From NCBI GenBank assembly GCA_964454015.1, contig CAYVQF010000067.1, positions 1 through 29,054 of the forward strand: a stretch of 29,054 nucleotides of DNA, written 5' to 3'. The position numbers and the translations under genes were made by a program. The notes under the pieces are model-generated. The model was not told the DNA's origin, did no database searches, and saw only the letters and a program-made list of their open reading frames with translations. Below are positions 16,813-23,596 of the stretch, piece by piece; position 1 is the stretch's first letter; the number at the start of each line of letters is the position of its first letter. Source of the stretch: CAYVQF01 sp964454015 (GTDB lineage Bacteria; Myxococcota_A; Bradymonadia; UBA4248).

Positions 16813-17351
16813 GCTCAGCATCCCGATCCAGCGACCTCCTCGGCCACTTCGCCCACGTCGACACCTTGGTCGAGGCCATCACCGCCGCTCAGGCCAACGC
16901 CTATGAGGTCTGCGACGTCTACTCACCCGTCCCCGTCGAGGCCGCCCAAGCCTTGATCAGCCCGGGCCGCAGCCCCGTGCGCTTCGTCACCTTCGCTGGC
17001 GGCCTCTGTGGCCTCGTGGGAGGCATGGGCTTGGCGATCATCACCTCCCTCATCTGGAACCTGGTCGTGGCCGGCAAACCCATCACGGCCGTGGTCCCCT
17101 TCATGGTGGTGGGCTTCGAGGCCACCATCCTCATCGGCGCGATCAGCACCTTGCTCGGCATGCTCATCTTCGCCCAGCTCCCTTATCGCCGCTTTCCCAC
17201 GCCCGCCTACCGCGCGTCCTTCTCGCGCGATCGTTTCGGTCTGTGGCTGCGCTGCGCCCCCGAGCAGGTCGAGGCGGTGCAGCGCCTCCTCGAAGAGGCT
17301 GGCGCCGAGAAAGTGGAGGTGCTATCCATCGCCCAAGGAGGCCGGTCATGA
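16809..17351 (+). CDS. actD: Alternative complex III subunit ActD (DUF3341)
   Basis: 180 residues with two hydrophobic helices (~58-83 and ~92-122, Gly-rich hairpin) between soluble ends. The N-terminal part FAHVDTLVEAITAAQ and the C-terminal GLWLRCAPEQVEAVQRLLEEAGAEKVEV form the small alpha/beta domain seen in DUF3341 proteins. ActD is a structural membrane subunit without cofactors. The ATG at 16809 overlaps the actC stop and is preceded by GGAAG. The open frame extends upstream inside actC but that part is not conserved-looking. Confidence 0.92.
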   Translation: MSSASRSSDLLGHFAHVDTLVEAITAAQANAYEVCDVYSPVPVEAAQALISPGRSPVRFVTFAGGLCGLVGGMGLAIITSLIWNLVVAGKPITAVVPFMVVGFEATILIGAISTLLGMLIFAQLPYRRFPTPAYRASFSRDRFGLWLRCAPEQVEAVQRLLEEAGAEKVEVLSIAQGGRS

Positions 17352-18646
17352 AGCACGCCCAGCTCTTCGCCGACGTCCTGGCCATGCGCGACAAGGTCCA
17401 CAGCCCGCGCGACAAATCGGTGAGTCTGGCCCTGGGCCTGTGTGGTGCCATCGGCCTGCTCCTCGCCTTTGCCGGCGGCAGCCCCGGCGCGGGCTGGTTG
17501 GCCCTGTTGGTGGCCACCACCATGACCATTGGCGTGGCCGCCGTGGGGGTGGTCTTCGCCGCCATCTTCCACATCACCGCCGCCCGCTGGGGGCGCCCCT
17601 TCCAGCGCTTCGCCGAGGCCGGCGTCGCCCTGATGCCCCTGGGCCTCATCTGCCTGCTCGCCCTCGTCCTTGGCGGTCACGCCTGGTTGCCCTGGCTCCA
17701 GGTCGATCACCTCACGGGTGGCAAGCACGCATGGCTGGTGCGCGGCTTCTGGGACGTGCGGGTGCTCCTCACCCTCGTCTGCACCTATGCCCTCTCCCTG
17801 ACCTTCGTCTACTACGCTTGGCGCCGCGATTTCTGCCTCGGCGAAGTGCGCGCCGCCTTCACTGGGCGCCTCGGCGCATGGCTCGGGCGGGGCATCACCG
17901 ACGCCGAAAGGGAGATGGCCCGCTGCACCCGTCGCCTCGACGTCCTCGCGCCGGCCGTCATCATCGTCTACGCCTTGGCCTTCTCCTTCCTCGCCTTCGA
18001 CCTCATCATGGCCCTGGAGCCCGACTGGTACAGCACCCTCTTCGGCGCCTGGTACTTCATCAGCCACCTCTTCGTCGGCCTGGCGGCCATCGTCCTCATC
18101 ACCACCGTGTTGTGGCGCCGCCTCAGCCTCGAACGCTTCGTCTCCATGCCGCGCCAACGCGACCTGGCCACCCTGCTCTTCGCCTTCTGCCTGGTCCACA
18201 TGGACTTCTTCTGGTCCCAGTTCCTCACCATCTGGTACGCCCACCTGCCCGAGTTCACCTTCTACCTCATCGACCGCACCCTCGACCCGGCGCTGCCCTA
18301 CCACCACCTCACCTGGCCGGCCTTGGCGGCCTTCTTCTTCATCCCCTTTGGCACCCTGCTCTTCCGGCGGGTCAAATCTTCGCGCCTGCTCCTCTCGGCG
18401 GTGGCCATCATCGCCATCAGCGGCGTGCTCTTGGCGCGCTTCATCGAGGCCGCCCCAGCGCTGTTGACCCTCGACTCGCCCTCGGTCACGGGGCTCTTCC
18501 TCCCCCTCGCCGCCACCGCCCTGGTCGCCCTGGGGGTCATCGGGGTCGCCATCCCCCTCTATCAGCGTCTCTTGACCAGCATCCCCCTGATGCCCCTCAG
18601 CGACGAGGTCTTTCTCGCCACTCAAACCCATGAGGAACACCCATGA
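17348..18646 (+). CDS. actF: Alternative complex III membrane subunit ActF
   Basis: 432 residues, about ten hydrophobic helices. The segment AFDLIMALEPDWYSTLFGAW is characteristic of ActF, the second large membrane subunit related to ActC/NrfD. In known complexes ActF lacks a quinone site but may take part in proton movement. The start at 17348 overlaps actD by ATGA with GGAGG just upstream, and the end overlaps the cytochrome gene by ATGA. No ActE gene lies between actD and actF, unlike in several described clusters. Confidence 0.9.
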   Translation: MKHAQLFADVLAMRDKVHSPRDKSVSLALGLCGAIGLLLAFAGGSPGAGWLALLVATTMTIGVAAVGVVFAAIFHITAARWGRPFQRFAEAGVALMPLGLICLLALVLGGHAWLPWLQVDHLTGGKHAWLVRGFWDVRVLLTLVCTYALSLTFVYYAWRRDFCLGEVRAAFTGRLGAWLGRGITDAEREMARCTRRLDVLAPAVIIVYALAFSFLAFDLIMALEPDWYSTLFGAWYFISHLFVGLAAIVLITTVLWRRLSLERFVSMPRQRDLATLLFAFCLVHMDFFWSQFLTIWYAHLPEFTFYLIDRTLDPALPYHHLTWPALAAFFFIPFGTLLFRRVKSSRLLLSAVAIIAISGVLLARFIEAAPALLTLDSPSVTGLFLPLAATALVALGVIGVAIPLYQRLLTSIPLMPLSDEVFLATQTHEEHP

Positions 18647-19230
18647 GCGCGCCGATGCCAGTCGATCCACCGCGGCGCTTACGCGGACTCTCAGGGCTCG
18701 TCCTCGTCTTGGTCTTTGCCGTCTGCGCCGGGTTCGCCTTCTACCTCTACTACGTCACCCCCCACACCAGCCGCTCTTACGGGCACGACTTGGCCTTCAA
18801 CCGCGCCATGTTCGGCAAGGCCCTCGAGCAACCCATCCCCTTCTCCCACCGCCTCCACGTCACGGACAAAGAGATCGACTGTTATTACTGTCACCCCTAC
18901 ACCGAACGATCCACCCACGCCGGGCTCCCCTCGGTCGAGAAGTGCATGGGCTGTCACGACCACATCATCCCCACCCACACGGAAATCCTGAACCTGCGCG
19001 GCTATCGCGACCGGGGTGAACACCTGCCCTGGGTCAAGGTCTACTACAACCCGGACCACGTCTACTTCCCCCACTTCCGCCACCGCCAGAACGGCGTCGC
19101 CTGTGCCGAGTGCCACGGCGAGGTCGAACGGGTCGACCGCCTCCACCAAGTCACTTTCTATATGGGCTTCTGCTTGGACTGCCATCAAGACCGCAACGCC
19201 CCCCTCGACTGTGTCGCCTGTCACCAATAA
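18643..19230 (+). CDS. actA: Pentaheme cytochrome c, alternative complex III subunit ActA
   Basis: 195 residues. One N-terminal helix (~17-38) anchors a periplasmic domain with five CxxCH sites: Cys80, Cys101, Cys154, Cys177 and Cys190. ActA of described complexes is also a pentaheme cytochrome that receives electrons from ActB. Extra His residues before the motifs (FSHRLH, FPHFRHRQ, LHQVTF) are likely distal axial ligands, as in cytochrome c7-like folds. The gene overlaps actF by 4 bp and lies at the end of the complex III block instead of its start. 24 nt separate it from ccoN. Confidence 0.9.
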   Translation: MSAPMPVDPPRRLRGLSGLVLVLVFAVCAGFAFYLYYVTPHTSRSYGHDLAFNRAMFGKALEQPIPFSHRLHVTDKEIDCYYCHPYTERSTHAGLPSVEKCMGCHDHIIPTHTEILNLRGYRDRGEHLPWVKVYYNPDHVYFPHFRHRQNGVACAECHGEVERVDRLHQVTFYMGFCLDCHQDRNAPLDCVACHQ

Positions 19231-19254
19231 CCCCATCAAGGACGCTGACCTATC

Positions 19255-20688
19255 ATGGACTGGATTTTACCCACCACGCCTGGTAGCGCCTCGCGGCGAT
19301 TCCTCGTCTCCGGTGCTTTTTGGCTGCTCATCGGGGTCACCTTGGGGCTCATCGGCGCCATCCAGATGGTCGCCCCCGACCTCTTCCCCGCGCATGAGCT
19401 GCTCACCTTCGGCCGCATCCGCCCCACCCACATCAACGTGGTCATCTTCGGCTTCATCCTCTCGGCCCTCTACGGCGGCATGCTCCACGTCGTCCCGGCG
19501 GTGTGCCGCACCACCCTGGTCTCGGAGCGCGTCGCCCACAGCGCCTGGTGGATCTGGAACGGCCTCATCCTGGCCATGTTCATCACCCTCCCCATGGGCC
19601 TCACCCAAGGACGCGAGTACGCCGAAGCCATCTGGATCATCGACATCGGCATCCTCCTCTCCGTGGCGGTCCTCATCTACTTGGTCTTCGGCACCATCGC
19701 CAAGCGCAACGAGCGCCTGCTCTATGTGAGCGTCTGGTACTTCGCCGGCGGCCTGGTCTGGACCTTCTTCGTTTACGCCCTGGGCAACGTGGTCTGGGCC
19801 CCCCCGGCCGGCGCCTGGGAGGGCATCAACGACCAAATCCTCCTCTGGTTCTACGGCCACAACGTGGTCGGCCTGGTCATCACCCCCCCCTCCCTCGCCA
19901 TGGCCTACTACATCATCCCCAAGGCCACCCGCACCCCCCTCTACAGCCACTCCCTCTCCCTGCTCGGCTTCTGGGCCCTCATCGTCATGTACACCCACGT
20001 CGGCACCCACCACCTCCTCCAAGCCCCCGTGCCCCAGTGGCTCAAGGTCATCTCCATCGTCAACTCCATCGCCCTCATCGTCCCCGTCTTCGCCTTCCTC
20101 ACCAACGTCTGGCTCCCCCTCAAAGACCGCTTCGGCCGCATCTACGAAGATGTCGGCGCCAAAATGGTCTTCACCGGCACCATCTGGTACTTCCTCACCT
20201 GCACCCAGGGCTGCTTCCAGTCCCTGCCCTCGGTGCAGCGCGTCACCCACTTCACCCAGTGGGTCGTGGCCCACGCCCACATCGCCCTGCTCGGCTTCGC
20301 CGGCTTCATCGCCATGGGCACGGTCTATTTCGTGTTGCCACGCGTGTGTGGGCGCCCTCTGTACTCCAAGCGACTGGCCGACTTCCAATACTGGCTCATC
20401 CTCCTCGGGACCATCGGCATCTTCCTCTCCCTGACCTTCGCCGGTCTCATCCAAGGCGAGGCCTGGCTCAACGGCGAGATGGTGTACCGGGTCCTGCCCC
20501 AACTCAAGATCTACTTGGTGGTGCGCGGCGTCGCTGGCACCATGATCGTCATCAGCGCCCTGCTCTTCATCTACAACGTCATGATGACCGTACTCTCTCA
20601 GCGTCAGACCAGCGAGGCCGTTGACGCCGAGCCCGACGCCCCTGCCCTCGCGGCCCACACCCCCGCGCAAGAGGAGGCACCGGCATGA
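19255..20688 (+). CDS. ccoN: cbb3-type cytochrome c oxidase catalytic subunit CcoN
   Basis: 477 residues with about twelve helices, the normal size. Metal ligands are in place: His59 in RPTHIN (low-spin heme b), His202 in WFYGHNVVG (CuB), His252/His253 in THVGTHH (CuB), and His340/His342 in VVAHAHIALLG (high- and low-spin hemes). Tyr246 in MYTHVGTHH sits where cbb3 oxidases carry the active-site Tyr. This marks it as C-type and not A-type, despite the adjacent complex III. It reduces O2 and pumps protons. AAGGA lies 12 nt before the ATG. The C-terminal tail is Ala/Pro/Glu-rich. It overlaps the next gene by ATGA. Confidence 0.95.
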   Translation: MDWILPTTPGSASRRFLVSGAFWLLIGVTLGLIGAIQMVAPDLFPAHELLTFGRIRPTHINVVIFGFILSALYGGMLHVVPAVCRTTLVSERVAHSAWWIWNGLILAMFITLPMGLTQGREYAEAIWIIDIGILLSVAVLIYLVFGTIAKRNERLLYVSVWYFAGGLVWTFFVYALGNVVWAPPAGAWEGINDQILLWFYGHNVVGLVITPPSLAMAYYIIPKATRTPLYSHSLSLLGFWALIVMYTHVGTHHLLQAPVPQWLKVISIVNSIALIVPVFAFLTNVWLPLKDRFGRIYEDVGAKMVFTGTIWYFLTCTQGCFQSLPSVQRVTHFTQWVVAHAHIALLGFAGFIAMGTVYFVLPRVCGRPLYSKRLADFQYWLILLGTIGIFLSLTFAGLIQGEAWLNGEMVYRVLPQLKIYLVVRGVAGTMIVISALLFIYNVMMTVLSQRQTSEAVDAEPDAPALAAHTPAQEEAPA

Positions 20689-21644
20689 TCCACATGGACC
20701 CCAAGGTGATCGGTATCGGCACCGCCGTGCTCCTCATCGCCATCTTCTTCGCCGTGGTCCTCGCGCCCCGTTACACCAACCCCGAGTCCCTCACCCCCTC
20801 GGACACCCACCGCGACCGCACCGCCCTCGAAGAAGAAGGCCGGCGCCACTACATCTCCCTGGGCTGCCAGTACTGCCACTCCCAGTACATCCGCCCCACC
20901 GACTGGGATCTGGGCTCGGAGCGCGTCGCCCAGGCCGGCGACTACGCCCGCGAGAAGGCCCCCCAGCTCGGCTCCCTGCGCACCGGCCCCGACCTCTCCC
21001 AGCAAGGCGGCGAGCACACCGATGACTGGCACGTGGCCCACTTCTACAACCCACGCTGGGTGCGCCCCGACTCCATCATGCCCCCCTTCCCCTACCTCAG
21101 CGAGCGCCAGCGCGACAGCCTCATCGCCTACCTCCAGAGCCTGGGCGGCACCGACGCCGACCAGCGCGTGGCCCGCCAGTGGTACTGGCGCGAGCAGGCC
21201 ATCGCCGCCTACGAAGCCGGCCCCGACGAGAACGTCCGCTGGCTCCACGCCCAGGTGCCCCAGGGCTGGCTCGAGGTGCCCAACCCCTACCCGGTGACCC
21301 CGGCCAACCTCAAACGCGGCGAGGTCATCTATCAGCGCAACTGCCTGGGCTGCCATGGGCCCGTGGGCGATGGCCAGGGGCCGGCGGTCAACTTCATCTA
21401 CCCGCCGCCCTTCAACTTCACCACCCTCCACCGCCACGGCCTCGCCGGCGGCGCCACGGGCGGCATGCTCTACTACCAGATCATGAACGGCATCACCGGC
21501 ACCGCCATGCCCTACTTCAAGCGCGAGCTCGAGAGCGCCAAAATCTGGGACGTCTCCAACTACGTGGCGACCCAGTTCATCGGCCTGAGCGACGCCAACC
21601 AAGAGCCCAAAGGCATCGATGCCTCCTACGAGCCCTTCCACTAG
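20685..21644 (+). CDS. ccoO: CcoO subunit fused to a second cytochrome c domain (diheme)
   Basis: 319 residues, longer than the usual ~200 of CcoO. One N-terminal helix (~8-27) is followed by a CcoO domain: heme site CQYCH (61-65) in GCQYCHSQYIRP, then RTGPDL, and Met132 in SIMPPFPYL as axial ligand. Residues ~205-300 add a class I cytochrome c domain with CLGCH (220-224) and the likely ligand Met275 in GTAMPYF. It carries electrons from complex III or a soluble cytochrome to CcoN. The extra domain may stand in for part of the missing CcoP. It overlaps ccoN by 4 bp. Confidence 0.9.
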   Translation: MIHMDPKVIGIGTAVLLIAIFFAVVLAPRYTNPESLTPSDTHRDRTALEEEGRRHYISLGCQYCHSQYIRPTDWDLGSERVAQAGDYAREKAPQLGSLRTGPDLSQQGGEHTDDWHVAHFYNPRWVRPDSIMPPFPYLSERQRDSLIAYLQSLGGTDADQRVARQWYWREQAIAAYEAGPDENVRWLHAQVPQGWLEVPNPYPVTPANLKRGEVIYQRNCLGCHGPVGDGQGPAVNFIYPPPFNFTTLHRHGLAGGATGGMLYYQIMNGITGTAMPYFKRELESAKIWDVSNYVATQFIGLSDANQEPKGIDASYEPFH

Positions 21645-21673
21645 CTGCGCTCCCTAGCCCGCAGAGGTCTTCC

Positions 21674-21928
21674 ATGTTCGTCGCACTCTGGCTCTCATTT
21701 CTCCTCACGGGCATCGCCATGGCCGTGGGCGTGGTGATCTGGGCGGTGAAGACCCGGCAGTTCGAAGAGCAAGAGCGGGCCCGCTACCTGCCGCTGGACA
21801 CCCCAGACGACCTGGCCGCGCCGCCGCCGGTCAAGGCCACCCCCAACATGCTCGCCAACCTGAGCATCATCACCATCGGCCTGGTGGCCATCGCCATCAC
21901 CTTGCGCATCGTCATCCACCACCTCTGA
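21674..21928 (+). CDS. ccoS: CcoS-like cbb3 oxidase assembly protein with an extra C-terminal helix
   Basis: 84 residues. The first helix and IWAVKTRQFEEQERARYLPL closely follow the CcoS pattern (helix, W-A-V/K-x-GQF-D/E-, then a Leu-x-D turn). CcoS is needed for cofactor insertion in CcoN. The usual protein is 45-60 residues with one helix; here a second hydrophobic helix (~62-82) follows. The ATG has GAGG upstream and lies 29 nt after the ccoO stop. A structural subunit is possible instead of an assembly factor. Confidence 0.65.
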   Translation: MFVALWLSFLLTGIAMAVGVVIWAVKTRQFEEQERARYLPLDTPDDLAAPPPVKATPNMLANLSIITIGLVAIAITLRIVIHHL

Positions 21929-21941
21929 GCGGGAGCCGGCC

Positions 21942-22220
21942 ATGCCACCCTATGATCTCCTCAACCTGCGCTACGTCATCTACTTCCTCGGCATCGGCTG
22001 CGCCCTGAGCGTGCTCCTCATCCTGGCGCGCGGGGCGCGCACCTTCTCCTTCACCTTCCGCAAGCGCTCCCAGCAGGAAATCGACGACGACATCCACACC
22101 TTCGGCTCGGGCGTGCAGGAGCGCAACGCCCCCCTGCCCCTCTTCATGTGGGTGCTCATCCTGGCCTTCTTCATCTGGGCCATCGTCTACACCATCACCA
22201 CCGGTCGCACTGGCCTCTGA
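21942..22220 (+). CDS. Small two-helix membrane protein, CcoP N-terminal-domain-like
   Basis: 92 residues. Helices at ~10-30 and ~65-88 flank a charged loop. The second half, with QERNAPLPLFMWVLILAF and then IWAIVY, resembles the N-terminal anchor of CcoP/FixP (…NPLPRWW…helix…), but no heme motif is present. It may be the membrane anchor of a split CcoP. GGGAG precedes the ATG; 13 nt from ccoS. The homology is by eye and moderate. Confidence 0.55.
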   Translation: MPPYDLLNLRYVIYFLGIGCALSVLLILARGARTFSFTFRKRSQQEIDDDIHTFGSGVQERNAPLPLFMWVLILAFFIWAIVYTITTGRTGL

Positions 22221-22230
22221 GGTCCCCACC

Positions 22231-22470
22231 ATGACAGACAACGACGACCTGAAACGCGCGTGGCGCAAGGGCTGGTACCTGGTCATCGCCGGGCTCATCT
22301 ACACCTTCCTCTTCTTCGCTTTCACCTTGCACCACCACCCCGAGTCCCCCACCCCCGAGTGGGACATGGGGGGCACGCCCTTCGTCCCCGCCAGCTCGCC
22401 TTACGCCACAGAGTACCCCATGCACATGCCCGATAGGCGTAACTCCATGCCCGGTGAGGTCGCCCCATGA
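22231..22470 (+). CDS. Small single-helix membrane protein of the oxidase operon, function unknown
   Basis: 79 residues: a short charged N-terminus, one helix (~14-33), then a Pro/Met/His-rich tail (HHHPESPTPEWDMGG, MHMPDRRNSM) that would face the periplasm. The His/Met content could suggest copper binding, but no known motif is met. It lies 10 nt after the previous gene and overlaps the cytochrome gene by ATGA, so it is surely part of the operon. A small accessory subunit of the oxidase is the simplest reading. Confidence 0.6.
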   Translation: MTDNDDLKRAWRKGWYLVIAGLIYTFLFFAFTLHHHPESPTPEWDMGGTPFVPASSPYATEYPMHMPDRRNSMPGEVAP

Positions 22471-23039
22471 AGAAGATCGTCGCCGCCATCGTCGTCGCCG
22501 TCGCCCTCTTCGTGGTCATCCCCTTGGCCATGACCGACAAGGGCGACTATCTCGGCCCGGTCGAGCGCGGCCTGCGCACCGCCCTCAATGGGTGGGACAT
22601 GTGGGATGGCCCGGCGGTCTCGGCCCACAAGCTCCCCATGCCCGCCCTGCCCGAGGGCAGCGTCAGCGTCCACGGGCGCCCCAACTTGGCCAAGGCGCAG
22701 GCGACCCTGGCCGCTCTCCCGCCGGAGAAGATGGCCGACGCCGCCGCCTTGACCTACCGCCGTTACTGTTACCACTGCCACGGCAAGAACGGCGATGGCA
22801 GGGTCATCGTCGGCGAGTCTTTTGGGATCCACCTCCCCGATCTGCGCGACCCAGCCATTCAAGCCATGAGCGACGCCGAGCTCTTCCACGTCCTCCAGCA
22901 CGGCGCCGGCATGGCCATCCCCTTGGCCGACACCATGAGCGCCGAAGAGACCGTGCTCGCCATCGCCTATCTGCGCACCCTGGCAGGGCGACCGAGTGAA
23001 CCCTATTACCGCCCCCGCAACACGGCCCCGCTCCGCTAG
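22467..23039 (+). CDS. Membrane-anchored monoheme cytochrome c (ActE- or CcoP-like)
   Basis: 190 residues. An uncleaved N-terminal helix (~4-22) is followed by a single cytochrome c domain: CYHCH (101-105), GKNGDGR after it as in class I cytochromes, and a likely axial Met149 in GAGMAIPL. It is the last gene of the respiratory operon. It could be the monoheme ActE of complex III or the heme-bearing half of a split CcoP; the sequence alone does not decide. No terminator with a T tract is seen behind it. Confidence 0.85.
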   Translation: MKKIVAAIVVAVALFVVIPLAMTDKGDYLGPVERGLRTALNGWDMWDGPAVSAHKLPMPALPEGSVSVHGRPNLAKAQATLAALPPEKMADAAALTYRRYCYHCHGKNGDGRVIVGESFGIHLPDLRDPAIQAMSDAELFHVLQHGAGMAIPLADTMSAEETVLAIAYLRTLAGRPSEPYYRPRNTAPLR

Positions 23040-23055
23040 TGCGGCCGCGAAGTCA

Positions 23056-23077
23056 CGCCAGCGCTGGCGCTCGCGAG
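23056..23077. promoter_or_regulatory. Palindromes before the toxin-antitoxin pair, possible operator
   Basis: A perfect 14-bp inverted repeat CGCCAGCGCTGGCG (23056-23069) is followed directly by CTCGCGAG (23070-23077), 44 bp before the first gene. Toxin-antitoxin operons are often controlled by such sites. An RNA hairpin at the end of the respiratory transcript is the alternative; no T tract follows. Confidence 0.35.
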
Positions 23078-23120
23078 GGGCACTGGACAACGGAGCGTGG
23101 ATCCCGAAGGAGATGTGACG

Positions 23121-23357
23121 ATGGTAGAGGATGACCGGGACTGGGATGCCATCGACTTTCTCGTCGAGACGCAGGCCGATGGCAGCTTGGTGGCGCGGGC
23201 CTTTGGGCTGTGTATCGTGGCGACGGCCCCCGAGCGGGAGGCCTTGTTGGCCGAGCTGCGGGACGCCGTGTGCTGCCACTTCGACGACGGCTGTGCGCCG
23301 CGGCGGATTCGCTTGCGTTTCATCCGGGTTGAGCGCGAGGAAGTGTTGGTCCTATGA
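23121..23357 (+). CDS. HicB-like antitoxin partner (small family often labelled 2-oxoisovalerate dehydrogenase)
   Basis: 78 residues. The pattern IDFLVETQADGSLVARAFG, then TAPEREALLAELRDAVCCHF and a final RRIRLRFIRVEREEV, is that of a short protein family regularly found just before hicA genes. It has the HicB half-RNase-H-like fold but no DNA-binding domain. In databases the family is often misnamed as an oxoisovalerate dehydrogenase; no enzyme part is present here. The ATG at 23121 has AAGGAG at 8 nt; GTGs at 23097 and 23115 are worse. It overlaps hicA by ATGA. Role: likely binding and blocking of the HicA toxin. Confidence 0.75.
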   Translation: MVEDDRDWDAIDFLVETQADGSLVARAFGLCIVATAPEREALLAELRDAVCCHFDDGCAPRRIRLRFIRVEREEVLVL

Positions 23358-23596
23358 AGCGGCCGCGGGACATCTCGGCGCGCGAGCTGATTCGCCGGCT
23401 CAAGCCTTTTGGCTATGAGGTCACGCGGCAGAGCGGCAGCCACATCCGCCTGACTACCCAGGTCAGGGGCGAACACCATATTACCATCCCCGCTCACCGC
23501 GACCTGACCGTGGGCAAGATCAACGACGTGCTGTGGGCCATGGTGCAGCACTTTGGCCTGCCCCGGGACGAGGTGCTGCGGCAGCTCTTCGATTAG
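23354..23596 (+). CDS. hicA: HicA-family mRNA interferase toxin
   Basis: 80 residues with the small dsRBD-like HicA fold: SARELIRRLKPFGYEVTRQ, then GSHIRL with the catalytic His30, and ITIPAHRDLTVGKINDVL as the conserved second half. HicA toxins cleave mRNA in the cytoplasm. The gene follows its partner (order reversed relative to classical hicA-hicB) and its stop overlaps by 4 bp the stop of the convergent lipoprotein gene. Length and key residues are intact, so it should be active. Confidence 0.85.
   Translation: MKRPRDISARELIRRLKPFGYEVTRQSGSHIRLTTQVRGEHHITIPAHRDLTVGKINDVLWAMVQHFGLPRDEVLRQLFD

Noticed and set aside
19255..20688. An aa3/caa3-type oxidase subunit I, as expected beside complex III
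   Set aside because: The Tyr position, the CcoO-type partner with GCQYCHSQ and the CcoS-like gene identify a cbb3 type; no CuA subunit II is present.
23121..23357. A 2-oxoisovalerate dehydrogenase gene, as this family is often labelled
   Set aside because: 78 residues with a HicB-like pattern directly before hicA; nothing of a thiamine-dependent dehydrogenase is present.
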